A stretch of 24,385 nt of DNA from JACNLN01 sp964626495 (GCA_964626495.1 CAZVFT010000034.1:1-24385), one strand, 5' to 3'; positions 7,080 to 16,752 are shown, counted from the stretch's first letter. The notes: generated by a model from the letters alone, not told the origin. Numbers and translations: made by a program.

Positions 7080-9064
7080 ACTACTTCCTTTCTCAGTTCT
7101 TCAATTTCATCTCTTAATTTTGCTGCTTTTTCAAATTCAAGCTTCTCGGCTGCTGTCATCATCTCTCTTTTGAGCATGTCCAGGGCAACGGCTTTATCCA
7201 TATTTTCAAATAGATCACTCTTTTGTGGGTAATCTTCAAGAGTTGTTTCTCGACAGACGTCTGCTACTGAAGTGCTAATCATAACATCCTCAATAGATTT
7301 GAATACAGTTTTGGAAGTTATATTGTGTTCGACATTGTATGCCTGCTGAATTTTTCTTCGACGTGCTGATTCATCAATAACCTTTTTCATTGAATTCGTT
7401 ATACGATCAGCATAAAAAATAACCTTTCCACCCACATTTCTGGATGCTCTGCCTGAGATTTGCATCAGGGACGATTCAGATCGTAAAAATCCTTCTTTAT
7501 CTGCATCAAGTACGGCAACCAGGGATACCTCGGGCAGATCGAGACCTTCCCTCAGTAAATTAATTCCCACAAGGACGTCAAATTCCCCCAGTCTTAAATT
7601 CCTAAGAATTTTAACCCGTTCCAATGTCTGTATCTCAGAATGAAGGTATCGAACCAGCAGGTTCATTCCTATCAGATAATCTGTGAGATCTTCTGCCATT
7701 CGTTTGGTAAGGGTTGTTACGAGAACTCGTTCTTTTTTATCCGTACGGACTCGAATTTCGCTAATAAGATCGTCAATCTGTCCTCTGGTTGGTTTAACCA
7801 CAATATCAGGATCCACAAGACCTGTGGGGCGAATAAGTTGTTCCACAACCACATCGTTACACATTTTTAATTCCCTTGGACCGGGTGTCGCAGATACAAA
7901 TATTGCCTGATTAATCCTTTCGTAAAATTCATCAATTTTCATCGGACGGTTATCAAGAGCCGAAGGGAGTCGGAATCCGTATTGTACCAATACTTCTTTT
8001 CTACTTTTGTCACCCTCATACATCGCTTGTACCTGGGGCAATGTTACGTGGGATTCGTCAATAAACATCAGGTAATCGTCCGGGAAAAAATCCAGCAGAG
8101 TCCAGGGTCGTTGGCCTGATTTCCGACCGGAAAAGTAGCGGGAGTAATTTTCGATTCCCGAACAGTAACCGACCTCAAGCATCATTTCAAGATCGAAATT
8201 TGTTCGCTGTTCTAAACGTTGAGCCTCCAAAAGAAGACCATTTGATCGAAAGAATTCCAATTGTTCTGATAGTTCGCTGAGAATTTTATCTGAGATTTGA
8301 TTCATTTTTTTGCTATCTGTCACAAAATGTTTTGCCGGATAAATGAACAAGGAATCAATCTCATGAATTAATTCACCAGTAATCGGGTCAAAAGAGTGAA
8401 TGGTGTCAATCTTATTTCCAAACATTTCAACTCGGATACAGACATCTTCATAAGCCGGAAAAATTTCTATCACATCACCTTGGACACGAAAATTTCCTCT
8501 TTCCAGCACAGCATCGTTACGGAGATAGTGGATGTTGATTAAGGAAAGAAATAACTCTCGACGAATAACAGTCTCACCCTTTTGAATGTAAACCACTTGA
8601 TTCCTGTATTCATCAGGTGAACCAATTCCATAAATACACGACACACTGCTAACCACGATTACATCACGTCTAGCCAGAAGGGAACTGGTGGTTTTCAACC
8701 GGAGTTTGTCAATCTCTTCATTGATGGAAGAATCTTTTTCAATAAAAGTGTCTGTTATCGGTAGATAAGCTTCCGGCTGATAATAGTCATAATAGCTGAT
8801 AAAGTATTCCACAGCATTTTCGGGGAATAATGACTTAAATTCTCCATACAGTTGAGCGGCAAGGGTTTTATTATGTGAAATGATAATTGTCGGTTTCTTA
8901 ACTTTCTGTATTATGTTAGCCATTGTAAAGGTCTTACCGCTCCCCGTTACTCCGAGAAGAGTTTGATACTTTTCCTTTTGCTGAATACCCTGCACTAATT
9001 GAGCGATAGCTTCTGGTTGATCACCCGTCGGTTTATAATTTGTATGAATTTTTAATTCTGACAT
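7076..9064 (-). CDS. uvrB: UvrABC excision-repair helicase subunit UvrB
   Basis: The damage-verifying subunit of nucleotide excision repair; it is loaded by UvrA and recruits UvrC. At 662 residues it is full length. Walker A is GVTGSGKT (38-45). The beta-hairpin that probes the DNA strands includes YYDYYQPEAY (91-100). The Walker B/DEAD-like box is FIDESHVT (334-341), and GINLLREGLDLPEVSLVAVLD carries a later helicase motif. The C-terminal UVR domain (about 625-660), which contacts UvrC, is present. The ATG at 9064 follows an 88-base gap after rimO, so it may have its own promoter. Its end overlaps the epimerase start by 4 bases. Confidence 0.98.
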   Translation of the reverse strand: MSELKIHTNYKPTGDQPEAIAQLVQGIQQKEKYQTLLGVTGSGKTFTMANIIQKVKKPTIIISHNKTLAAQLYGEFKSLFPENAVEYFISYYDYYQPEAYLPITDTFIEKDSSINEEIDKLRLKTTSSLLARRDVIVVSSVSCIYGIGSPDEYRNQVVYIQKGETVIRRELFLSLINIHYLRNDAVLERGNFRVQGDVIEIFPAYEDVCIRVEMFGNKIDTIHSFDPITGELIHEIDSLFIYPAKHFVTDSKKMNQISDKILSELSEQLEFFRSNGLLLEAQRLEQRTNFDLEMMLEVGYCSGIENYSRYFSGRKSGQRPWTLLDFFPDDYLMFIDESHVTLPQVQAMYEGDKSRKEVLVQYGFRLPSALDNRPMKIDEFYERINQAIFVSATPGPRELKMCNDVVVEQLIRPTGLVDPDIVVKPTRGQIDDLISEIRVRTDKKERVLVTTLTKRMAEDLTDYLIGMNLLVRYLHSEIQTLERVKILRNLRLGEFDVLVGINLLREGLDLPEVSLVAVLDADKEGFLRSESSLMQISGRASRNVGGKVIFYADRITNSMKKVIDESARRRKIQQAYNVEHNITSKTVFKSIEDVMISTSVADVCRETTLEDYPQKSDLFENMDKAVALDMLKREMMTAAEKLEFEKAAKLRDEIEELRKEVV

Positions 9065-9074
9065 AATGTCCTAT

Positions 9075-9103
9075 AATTTACGTTTTTCCGACAGATTAGT
9101 CAA
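9075..9103 (-). promoter_or_regulatory. Candidate promoter for uvrB
   Basis: On the minus strand TTGACT (9103-9098) is followed after 17 bases by TAAATT (9080-9075), a 5/6 and 4/6 match to sigma-70-type boxes. The implied transcript would start only a few bases before the uvrB ATG, leaving little room for a ribosome-binding site, and the promoter consensus of this lineage is unknown. Weak evidence. Confidence 0.25.
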
Positions 9104-9152
9104 GAATGTGAATCGGATTTTTTTGGGTAGGATTACACAGTGAAAAAATGAT

Positions 9153-10445
9153 TCAGATTGTCTTTCCAGTAAGTCCGTATTCAGTGTAGTCAGTTACTTC
9201 AATTTCATAAAATTGTCCGGTATTCAGTTTCTCGTTTACAGTGACAATATTATCAATTTCAGGGGAATCGAATTCCGTTCTTCCTGTTGAAACTCCATAC
9301 TTCACTTCATCAACCAATACTTCCATTGTTTTCCCAACAAACTTGGAGTTTTTTTCAAGAGCAATATCCATCTGGAGCAGCATAATTTTATCCCGACGGT
9401 TCCATTTAGTTTTTGTTGGAACATCATCTTTCAGATCAAAGGCTGGGGTTCCTTTTTCCTCAGAATAGGTAAAAACCCCTAATCGGTCAAACCGGATTTC
9501 TTCGACAAAATCCACAAGTTCTTGAAAATCAACTTCAGTCTCATTAGGATAACCTACAATGAGTGATGTTCGAATTGCAATGTTAGGAATGACAGAACGC
9601 AATTGGTGAATACGTTTTCGTATTCCGTCTTTTCCAAGTCCCCGACACATTGACGTTAACAATTGATCAGAAGCGTGTTGAATTGGAAAATCAATATAAT
9701 GGCATATCCGATCTGATTTTGCAATAACATCAGCAACCTCATTAGAAAGGTGAGAGGGATGGGTGTAAAGTAGTCGAATCCACTTGAAATGTGTGATTCT
9801 ATCAAGCTCTTTTAATAAATCCTGCAAATACACTTTTGGTCGCAAATCCCAACCATATGAAGTGGTATCCTGAGCAATAAGTATGAGTTCTTTTACACCT
9901 TGACCTGCCAACCATTCTGCTTCATCAAGCAGTTCCTTGATAGGTTTACTCTTTTGTTTACCTCTAATCATCGGGATGCTGCAAAATGAACATTCGTTAT
10001 CACATCCTTCTGCAATTTTCAGGTAGGCATAATGTGAGGGTGTTAACAGGGAGCGAAGGTAGTGAGGATCAAATTTCAAATGGTTCTTTCCAGAGAAATG
10101 GGCGATAATTTCTCCATAAGCATCTGTACCGAAAAAGTGATCTACTTCAGGCAATTCCGTCCGTAACTCATCGGTATAGAGTTCTGAAAAACAGCCCATC
10201 ACCACCAACTCTCTAAGGCTTCCGATTGTTTTTAATTCTGCTGCTTGCAGGATTGTGTCAATAGATTCCTCCCTGGCTGGCTCAATGAATCCACAAGTAT
10301 TTACAATAATGGCATCAGCTTCCTCAGGGATGTTAACAATTTCGAACTCTTGACGTTTCAGACCACCGATCAGGATTTCTGAATCAACAAGGTTTTTTGG
10401 GCATCCAAGACTTATGAGGTGGATTTTTTTTCTACTCTTCCTCAT
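9153..10445 (-). CDS. rimO: Ribosomal protein uS12 methylthiotransferase
   Basis: A radical-SAM methylthiotransferase that adds a methylthio group to a conserved aspartate of ribosomal protein uS12. The N-terminal UPF0004 domain starts ISLGCPKNLVDSE and supplies the auxiliary cluster cysteines C15, C51 and C85. The radical-SAM cluster motif is C148xxxC152xxC155 in EGCDNECSFCSIPMIRGK; the IPMIRGKQKSKP context is of the RimO rather than the MiaB type. A C-terminal TRAM domain (about 365-430) ends the 430-residue protein, which is the usual length. The ATG at 10443-10445 lies inside the end of ftsY (14-base overlap), indicating cotranscription. Confidence 0.96.
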   Translation of the reverse strand: MRKSRKKIHLISLGCPKNLVDSEILIGGLKRQEFEIVNIPEEADAIIVNTCGFIEPAREESIDTILQAAELKTIGSLRELVVMGCFSELYTDELRTELPEVDHFFGTDAYGEIIAHFSGKNHLKFDPHYLRSLLTPSHYAYLKIAEGCDNECSFCSIPMIRGKQKSKPIKELLDEAEWLAGQGVKELILIAQDTTSYGWDLRPKVYLQDLLKELDRITHFKWIRLLYTHPSHLSNEVADVIAKSDRICHYIDFPIQHASDQLLTSMCRGLGKDGIRKRIHQLRSVIPNIAIRTSLIVGYPNETEVDFQELVDFVEEIRFDRLGVFTYSEEKGTPAFDLKDDVPTKTKWNRRDKIMLLQMDIALEKNSKFVGKTMEVLVDEVKYGVSTGRTEFDSPEIDNIVTVNEKLNTGQFYEIEVTDYTEYGLTGKTI

Positions 10446-11340
10446 CGTTAGAACCCAAAATAGATTTCACATATTGCCGGGGATTAAATTCAATAAAATC
10501 ATCCAGATCTTCACCAAGACCAATGAATGTTATAGGAATCTTCATCTCCCGATAAATAGGAAAAACAATACCTCCTTTTGCTGTTCCATCCATCTTTGTC
10601 AAAATGATACCATCAAGAGGAACGTGTTTATTAAATTCCCTTGCCTGAATGAGAGAGTTCTGACCGAGGTTAGCATCCAGTGTCAGATAGGTATGCAGGA
10701 TAAATTCCGGGAATTTTGTTTGAATAACCCGGTACATTTTTTCTATTTCAAACATCAGGTTTTTATACGTGTGTAATCTTCCTGCTGTATCAACGATAGC
10801 GCATTGAAAATTCCGGGCTTTAGCTGCCATCAGTCCATCATAGACAACAGAGGAGGGATCCCCACCCTCCCGATTACAGATAAGTTTTAGTCCAGCCAGG
10901 TTACTCCATTTTTCGAGTTGCTCGATGGCTGCAGCTCGATATGTATCAGCTCCTATTAACATAACTGACTGATTCTTCTTCTTTTGATAATACCCGAGTT
11001 TTGCTGCAGAGGTTGTTTTACCTGTTCCGTTTACTCCAACGATAAGATATACCGTATGAGTATTTTCTTCCGTTTGTTGTGTGATGGGGATACTCTCAAG
11101 AATGGTTAAAAGATACGTTTCAAGAGATCTCCTTAACTTGTTTTTCCCCTTGCGATTTTTAAGCCACTGAATAATGTCATCTGTCGTTTTCACCCCAATG
11201 TCAGCACCAAGAAGAAGAAATTCAAGTTCATCAATATCAGTTGAAGATATTCTTTTTATCAACACATCTTTCAATACTACTCTGATAACTTCTCTGGTTT
11301 TGGTAAGAGAGTTGAACAGTCGTTTAAATGAGGAGTACAC
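10432..11340 (-). CDS. ftsY: Signal recognition particle receptor FtsY
   Basis: The SRP receptor GTPase that delivers nascent membrane proteins to the translocon. The 302 residues contain only the N and G domains; the long acidic A domain of E. coli FtsY is absent, as in many bacteria. Motifs: GVNGTGKTT (102-110), DTYRAAAIEQL (132-142, the insertion-box region), DTAGR (184-188) and TKMDGTAKGG (248-257). The segment LDANLGQNSL replaces the usual DATTGQN form. The start is uncertain: I kept the GTG at 11340, but no clear ribosome-binding site precedes it and the next in-frame start-like codons are weak. It overlaps rimO by 14 bases, and a 100-base gap separates it from the upstream phosphatidyltransferase gene. 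Confidence 0.95.
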   Translation of the reverse strand: MYSSFKRLFNSLTKTREVIRVVLKDVLIKRISSTDIDELEFLLLGADIGVKTTDDIIQWLKNRKGKNKLRRSLETYLLTILESIPITQQTEENTHTVYLIVGVNGTGKTTSAAKLGYYQKKKNQSVMLIGADTYRAAAIEQLEKWSNLAGLKLICNREGGDPSSVVYDGLMAAKARNFQCAIVDTAGRLHTYKNLMFEIEKMYRVIQTKFPEFILHTYLTLDANLGQNSLIQAREFNKHVPLDGIILTKMDGTAKGGIVFPIYREMKIPITFIGLGEDLDDFIEFNPRQYVKSILGSNDEEE

Positions 11341-11440
11341 TATTATCGGGATTTATACTTTTGTAACTATTGAAACTTATTCTATTGCTATCTTAAAATA
11401 TCATTTTTTCATAGAGGTATTTCTGTAGAACAAATATAGT

Positions 11441-12049
11441 TCATTTTTCTTTATAATTTGTTTTACTCTTGGTTTGAGTAGACATATTTTTTTTCAAATG
11501 AGTCAGATCATCCTTCATGTACTGAATCCAGCTGATAATCAGCAAAACAGTGGCAATTATGAGAAAATACAATTTCAATTCTTCGATATTCAGAACGTAA
11601 AATAAAATAGCTAAAGCAGAAATACCTACACTCAATTTTCCAATGGGGTTGGCACTTAATGTGATTGAGGAATGATGCATAATATAAAGGGATGAGATAG
11701 AGATTGTCAGATCTCTTACAACGTATAACCATAGAAACCATTCTGGGAAATCACGACTTTCATCTAAAATTATGAATAACACAACAGCAAAAATAACAAC
11801 TTTATCAGCAACGGGATCAAGGATTTTACCAAGATTTGTCACCTCATCAGCACGCCTGGCAAAATACCCATCGAAATAATCTGTGAATACTGCTAACAGC
11901 ATAAAGAGAACAGATATGACCATCTCATCTTTCGCCAGATAGTAGATAATGGGAAATGCCAGAAAAGCCCTGAATACACTCATCCCATTTGCCAGGGTGA
12001 TAATCCTTGTTGGATCGGTGATTTTAATTTTTGCTCTATTGTCAGACAT
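11441..12049 (-). CDS. pgsA: CDP-alcohol phosphatidyltransferase, probably phosphatidylglycerophosphate synthase
   Basis: An integral membrane enzyme that transfers the phosphatidyl group from CDP-diacylglycerol to an alcohol, most likely glycerol 3-phosphate. The family motif DGxxARx8GxxxDxxxD is complete: D60, G61, A64, R65, G74, D78 and D82 within DYFDGYFARRADEVTNLGKI and the following LDPVADK. About five to six hydrophobic segments cover the 202 residues. I chose the ATG at 12049, preceded by AAAGAGC, over a TTG seven codons upstream; it overlaps the ABC ATPase stop by 8 bases (ATGTCTGA). The lysine-rich tail is probably cytoplasmic. Phosphatidylserine or other CDP-alcohol products remain possible, so the family is sure and the symbol less so. 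Confidence 0.85.
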   Translation of the reverse strand: MSDNRAKIKITDPTRIITLANGMSVFRAFLAFPIIYYLAKDEMVISVLFMLLAVFTDYFDGYFARRADEVTNLGKILDPVADKVVIFAVVLFIILDESRDFPEWFLWLYVVRDLTISISSLYIMHHSSITLSANPIGKLSVGISALAILFYVLNIEELKLYFLIIATVLLIISWIQYMKDDLTHLKKNMSTQTKSKTNYKEK

Positions 12050-13367
12050 ATTCTGCTCTTTTTGATTCAACTTTTATAAACTGTCTATCGGTTATTTTTA
12101 TGGTTTGATCACATATTCGTCGAGTAAATGAATCATTGTGTGAGATAAGAATAAAATGTTTGTGTTCTAACGATTTCTTCAGAAACTGAGCAAGTTTTAC
12201 CTGCAGTTGATTTCCCAAGGAGAATGTGGGTTCATCCAGAATAATAACATCATAATTCCCAAAACAAATGATAAGTAAGATAGTCATTCTTGCTACCGAT
12301 AATCCCAAACGATGAATGGGTGTGTGTTTTATTAAATCCCATGATATTTGGAAGGTTTGTAGTGCTTCCTGGAATAGTGTTAATTTCGTTTTTGATATAA
12401 GTCCAGCTTCAATCATCTTGAGAATTAATTCATTATAGGTCATTCCTCCTAAAGACTGTTCTGGGAATTGTTGAAGATATCCCAATTTTAGGTTCTTTTT
12501 TCTCTCACTTAACAATTGAAGCGATCCCGATTTAGGTTTAAGAATATTCGCTAGTAAATCTGCAAAAGTTGATTTCCCACTTCCGTTATCACCTAATACA
12601 GCAAGAGCTCTAAAGGACTTCACTCTCACTGTTTGATTTGAAAAGAGATCTTCAGAATTGGAGTATGCAAAGGACATTTTATTGAGATTCAGACTGATGT
12701 TGCCATTCCTGAACATCGAATGAATATTCCCTGACTGGCTTGCATTTTTTCGCCACGTCACCAATGAATCCAGCTTTAACTCCTTTCCTTGATCTAAAAA
12801 ATCCATATCTGTTATGTCTGACGTTAACCAGATTGTTACAGTATTTTGTTTAAGGCTGTAATTCTGGAGGTGATTAATCATCTTCAATTTGTTACTTTTA
12901 CTTAAATAACACAATCCATCATCAATGATGAGAATTTCAGGTTTGGATGAGATTGCTGTTATGAGGTTCAATATTTGCTTTTCACCTCCCGATAGGGTAG
13001 AAGGATGTCGTTTTAAATCCCATTGTAAATCATATTCACTACATAATTGATCTGTTTTGTCCCTGATTGAGTTGGAGTGGTAACCAAAATTCTCATAGTT
13101 AAAAGCCAATTCGGAAAAGATAGTTGGTGCAACAATCTGATCATCTGGATTCTGAAATACGAGGGCAACTTTATCTGATAATTGAGTAGAAGAAACTTTA
13201 AAATTTAATTCAGCTTTAAGTATCAATCTACCCGCAAGAATCTGTGAGAGATAGGTTTTCCCCACGCCGCTTTCACCATAAATAATGTTCAGTCCCTGCC
13301 TTAGGTGAATTGTTTGTTTTTTCCGGTTAAATTTAGGAAAACATATATCAAAGGAAGGATCAGTCAC
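12042..13367 (-). CDS. Fused double ABC ATPase (energy-coupling-factor-like)
   Basis: Two ABC ATPase domains in one 441-residue chain. Domain 1 (about 1-205) has Walker A GESGVGKT (31-38), a Q-loop VFQNPDDQ (70-77, typical of CbiO/EcfA ATPases) and the signature LSGGE (125-129), but its Walker B ends ILIIDD (145-150) without the catalytic glutamate, and the H-loop position reads WLTSD without histidine. Domain 2 (about 225-441) has Walker A GDNGSGKST (259-267), Q-loop LQQFPEQ, Walker B VIILDEP with E379 and the switch histidine H410, but its signature is degraded to LSVAR (356-360). No transmembrane EcfT or S-component is adjacent. The GTG at 13367 overlaps the waaA stop by 8 bases (GTGACTGA), indicating coupled translation with LPS genes. 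Substrate unknown. Confidence 0.88.
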   Translation of the reverse strand: MTDPSFDICFPKFNRKKQTIHLRQGLNIIYGESGVGKTYLSQILAGRLILKAELNFKVSSTQLSDKVALVFQNPDDQIVAPTIFSELAFNYENFGYHSNSIRDKTDQLCSEYDLQWDLKRHPSTLSGGEKQILNLITAISSKPEILIIDDGLCYLSKSNKLKMINHLQNYSLKQNTVTIWLTSDITDMDFLDQGKELKLDSLVTWRKNASQSGNIHSMFRNGNISLNLNKMSFAYSNSEDLFSNQTVRVKSFRALAVLGDNGSGKSTFADLLANILKPKSGSLQLLSERKKNLKLGYLQQFPEQSLGGMTYNELILKMIEAGLISKTKLTLFQEALQTFQISWDLIKHTPIHRLGLSVARMTILLIICFGNYDVIILDEPTFSLGNQLQVKLAQFLKKSLEHKHFILISHNDSFTRRICDQTIKITDRQFIKVESKRAEYV

Positions 13368-14643
13368 GAAGAATACCTCTTACTACTCTAGTGGATGATC
13401 CCAGGTTAGTGTATATCACTTTTGTAGCAGCTTGGCTTGCTTTGATAAGATTCTCTTTAACATTCATCATTTCACTTAGTGCTGATAAAAATTCATCTCC
13501 ACTGGAAATACAGAAACCACCTCCGTATTTTAAAAGTTCCTCAGCTGCTCCTGAGTTCTGGTACTTGCGACCAAATATAACCGGTAATCTTGCAATGGCA
13601 GGTTCCATTACATTGTGAATTCCAGATGAAAAACCACCTCCGATATAAGCGAACCTTCCATGCCAGTATAATCTTGATAAAAAACCTACTTTATCGATAA
13701 TCACCACTCTATTTTGACGAAGATGGTTCCAGTGACACCGAGACAACAGTGTAAATGGAATATTTGCATTTTTAAAGGAATTCATATTCCGGGTGATATT
13801 TTTTTTACTGGTTTCGTGAGGAGTCCAGTAAATGGAAATCTCAGAATTCTGATTCAATAATTTCAGAACAGCTGGTAAAATGATATTTTCATCTTCTAAG
13901 TGAGTACTTCCCACAATCAAACGATTATCCCGATCCAGAATTTCATAAGTTCTTTCAGGATCCGGTTTATCCGCAATTTCCTTGACTCTATCGTATCGTG
14001 GGTTTCCAAGAACGCGGACAATAGCCCTATTTCGCTTGCCAATCAGACGGCGAACATTGATATAGTCATTCTCAGAAATGGTATAAATTGAGTCAATGCA
14101 CTTATAAACGTGTCTATATAAACTCCGAAGGATAGGGAATAATTTTGTACTTTTTTTATGTAATCTTGCTGAAAATAGAGAAGTTTTTATGTGATACCGT
14201 TTTGCACACCAGATATAGTTAGGCCAAACATCATACTCTGCAAAAATGAGTTTATGTGGTCTAACCAATTTTAATAATCGACAACACGTCCAGACAAAAT
14301 CAATAGGAAGATATACTTTACAATCGATATTCGGATCAGAAATGTGATTAAAACCCGAAGGCGAAAAAAAAGTAACTATACTGATACAATTTGGTTCTAC
14401 TTCCTTTAATCCCTTTAGAACCGGTTGAATTTGTTCGTACTCACCATGGGAAGCCGAGTGGAACCAGTAGATTAATTTATTTTTCCCGATGTTGTTAATA
14501 TAGTCTTTTAGCGTGGAATATGTTTTCCATCTGCCCCTGATACCCTCACGAATTTTTTCATTAAACATGTAGCCAATCATCACCAAGATGAACAAAAGGG
14601 GTAAAAATAAAATGTTGTATATCAGTTGCCAGAAAAACTTCAT
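13360..14643 (-). CDS. waaA: 3-deoxy-D-manno-octulosonic acid (Kdo) transferase
   Basis: A GT30 enzyme that adds Kdo from CMP-Kdo to the lipid A precursor at the cytoplasmic face of the inner membrane. The 427 residues begin with a membrane anchor (about 7-25) followed by basic residues. The catalytic base sits in HSASHGEYEQ (E68), where family members carry a similar S-x-GE segment. The CMP-Kdo-binding C-terminal half shows GNPRYD near 213-218, GSTHLEDE at 245-252 and GGGFSSGIHNVMEP at 335-348. The ATG at 14643 overlaps the GT9 stop by 4 bases. The number of Kdo residues added cannot be told from sequence. Confidence 0.94.
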   Translation of the reverse strand: MKFFWQLIYNILFLPLLFILVMIGYMFNEKIREGIRGRWKTYSTLKDYINNIGKNKLIYWFHSASHGEYEQIQPVLKGLKEVEPNCISIVTFFSPSGFNHISDPNIDCKVYLPIDFVWTCCRLLKLVRPHKLIFAEYDVWPNYIWCAKRYHIKTSLFSARLHKKSTKLFPILRSLYRHVYKCIDSIYTISENDYINVRRLIGKRNRAIVRVLGNPRYDRVKEIADKPDPERTYEILDRDNRLIVGSTHLEDENIILPAVLKLLNQNSEISIYWTPHETSKKNITRNMNSFKNANIPFTLLSRCHWNHLRQNRVVIIDKVGFLSRLYWHGRFAYIGGGFSSGIHNVMEPAIARLPVIFGRKYQNSGAAEELLKYGGGFCISSGDEFLSALSEMMNVKENLIKASQAATKVIYTNLGSSTRVVRGILRD

Positions 14644-15674
14644 GTTGTAGCTATTTGTGTTACTGTGTTGATTGCTTTAATCACCTGACCGGACGTGATG
14701 GAGTCCATACACAGCTGCTTTTGACGGTAACAGGGACGACTCCCATTTTTTGAACATGGTCTGCACCACAAATTTGTTTTTAATTCTATTGAATTGGTAA
14801 GATGAATACTTGCTCCTGTGGCTTTTGAAGTGGGACCTTTTATCATAACAACATTTGTACCCACAGCTTCAGATCCGTGAATTAGTCCTGTGTCACTTCC
14901 AACAGCTGTTTGAGCTAATGATAATATTCCCAGAGACATTCGTAAATTACTTTTTCCTTTTAAATTTTTCACCCCTTTAATCTGTTCAGAAATTGTATCA
15001 CATATTACATCGTTCTTTCCTCCTAAAAGAACGACATCCAGGGTTTGTTCTTCAAGAAACGTTCTAATTGTTTCAATATATCCCTTGGATTTCCAGATTT
15101 TATTTGGCCAGGCAGAGCCCGGAACAAATACGATAAACTCTTTTGTAACGCCATATGAAGAGAGGAATTCCCTTACACGAATTTTTTCCTGATTTGAAAG
15201 GAATAATTTAGGAATTAACGTAATCGAATCATCCTGTTGGTGATTGATTAATTGTATGAATTTCCTTGAAATATCATAATGATCCGTAAATCGGTTCAAA
15301 TGGAAATAAAATAACAGAAAACGTTTCCATCGAGGTTTTTTATAAACACTTGTAGAAATCCCAGTCAAATTATAGCGCAGGATTTTACTCCTTAACGAGT
15401 TATGAAGATCCACTATCAAATCATACCCAGAATCACGAATTACGTTCGCAACCTGTTTTAATTTATTACGAGAGTGATCTCTATTAATATGAATGATTTT
15501 ATTGATAAATGGGTTATTTTCTAATAGTGGTGTATATTCCGAAAGTGTAAGAAAATGAACAATACAGTCAGGATCATTATTCTTCAACCATTCTGGAAGG
15601 GGGGTAGTAAAAATGATGTCGCCGATGGAACTGAATCGGATGAGAAGATACTTTAAATGTGTGTTTACCGACAA
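14640..15674 (-). CDS. Glycosyltransferase family 9 (LPS heptosyltransferase-like)
   Basis: A 344-residue GT-B fold transferase related to WaaC/WaaF, which add ADP-heptose to the Kdo-lipid A core. Marks are the N-terminal LIRFSSIGDIIFTTPLP (11-27), VPGSAWPNKIWKSKGY (184-199), LLGGKNDV (217-224) and the donor-site segment VGSDTGLIHGSEAVGTNVV (259-277). Cysteines C305, C308, C316 and C323 make a Cys-rich tail often seen in WaaF-like enzymes. The start is a TTG at 15674 with no strong ribosome-binding site; since the conserved motif begins at residue 11, the true start cannot be much later. It lies directly upstream of waaA and overlaps it by 4 bases. The exact sugar and acceptor are inferred. 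Confidence 0.9.
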   Translation of the reverse strand: MSVNTHLKYLLIRFSSIGDIIFTTPLPEWLKNNDPDCIVHFLTLSEYTPLLENNPFINKIIHINRDHSRNKLKQVANVIRDSGYDLIVDLHNSLRSKILRYNLTGISTSVYKKPRWKRFLLFYFHLNRFTDHYDISRKFIQLINHQQDDSITLIPKLFLSNQEKIRVREFLSSYGVTKEFIVFVPGSAWPNKIWKSKGYIETIRTFLEEQTLDVVLLGGKNDVICDTISEQIKGVKNLKGKSNLRMSLGILSLAQTAVGSDTGLIHGSEAVGTNVVMIKGPTSKATGASIHLTNSIELKTNLWCRPCSKNGSRPCYRQKQLCMDSITSGQVIKAINTVTQIATT

Positions 15675-15722
15675 TTGCTTACCACTGTGGTTAACATTTT
15701 TCCCGAGCGATATTGACAGACA

Positions 15723-16709
15723 TTAATATGTCCGCTGAGAGTTGTATAGCGTCAAATCGATCAAGGATTGTTTATAAGGAGAGTCAGGGAAAATAGAGAG
15801 AGAATCAATTGCTTTTTGTGAATAATTATTCATTATTAATTCTGCGTAGGAAAACCCATCGTATTCCTTAATAATGTTGGTAAGAATTTCCATATCTTTT
15901 TTTGATGAACCGTTTTTGAGGATTTTGCGTATCTGTTTTTTCTCAGATCGAGATATATCAGAAGATAAGGTATGTATAATTGGTAGGGTGATCATATTTT
16001 TTGATAAATCAGAATTTGTATCCTTACCTATTATCTTTTCTGAACCAAGAATATCAAAAAGATCATCTTTTATTTGAAAAGCCATTCCAAAATTTTCACC
16101 AAAACTTTTCATAGCATGTCGATGATTATCCTCACGGGATGAGGTAATAACACCAAGTTCACAACATGTTGAAGTCAATGAAGCTGTTTTATTTCTGATC
16201 ATTGTGAAATAAATATCTTCACTGATCGATTTTGTATAACTCTTTTCGATCTGGAGCATTTCTCCCGAGCTCAAGCTGACAGCAGTACTGGAGATGAGAT
16301 CAAGTACATCGAAATCTCTGAGTTGAATCAAATTTGTTAACACCTTACTTAAGATAAAATCTCCCATGACAATTGAAGCTTTATTTTTCCATATTCGATT
16401 GATGGATGGAAATCCTCTTCGTTTATTAGCATCATCCACAACATCGTCATGGATTAACGAGGCGATATGAATAAGTTCTACCAATGCGGCGGCTTTGTAG
16501 CTATTCAAAGTGGGTTTACCGCAAGCACGGGCAGATAAGATGGTTAATATCGGACGGATTCCCTTTCCCTTGTGACGAATGAGATACTTGCTAATGAGAT
16601 TAATCAGCCGGACTTCAGAACGTAGAGCATCCTCAAATTCTTGCTGGAAGATTTTGATATCTTCCAAAATAGGAACAACGATTTCTTTTAATTCCTTATC
16701 AAGCTTCAT
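15723..16709 (-). CDS. Long-chain all-trans polyprenyl diphosphate synthase
   Basis: A class I trans-prenyltransferase of 328 residues that extends farnesyl or geranylgeranyl diphosphate with isopentenyl diphosphate, usually for the side chain of a respiratory quinone. Both aspartate-rich motifs are present: DDVVD (88-92, inside LIHDDVVDDANKRRG) and DDLFD (215-219, in FQIKDDLFDILG). GKGIRP (48-53) is the substrate lysine/arginine region. The residues four and five before the first motif are small (S84, A83); in this family small residues there allow chains longer than C20, which favours an octaprenyl/heptaprenyl-type product. The ATG at 16709 is clear. It lies 43 bases from tatC and 48 from the GT9 gene, so it is probably in the same transcript. 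Confidence 0.92.
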   Translation of the reverse strand: MKLDKELKEIVVPILEDIKIFQQEFEDALRSEVRLINLISKYLIRHKGKGIRPILTILSARACGKPTLNSYKAAALVELIHIASLIHDDVVDDANKRRGFPSINRIWKNKASIVMGDFILSKVLTNLIQLRDFDVLDLISSTAVSLSSGEMLQIEKSYTKSISEDIYFTMIRNKTASLTSTCCELGVITSSREDNHRHAMKSFGENFGMAFQIKDDLFDILGSEKIIGKDTNSDLSKNMITLPIIHTLSSDISRSEKKQIRKILKNGSSKKDMEILTNIIKEYDGFSYAELIMNNYSQKAIDSLSIFPDSPYKQSLIDLTLYNSQRTY

Positions 16710-16752
16710 CGATTGAATATACCCAGAATCTTACATCCATACCAATGTGAAT

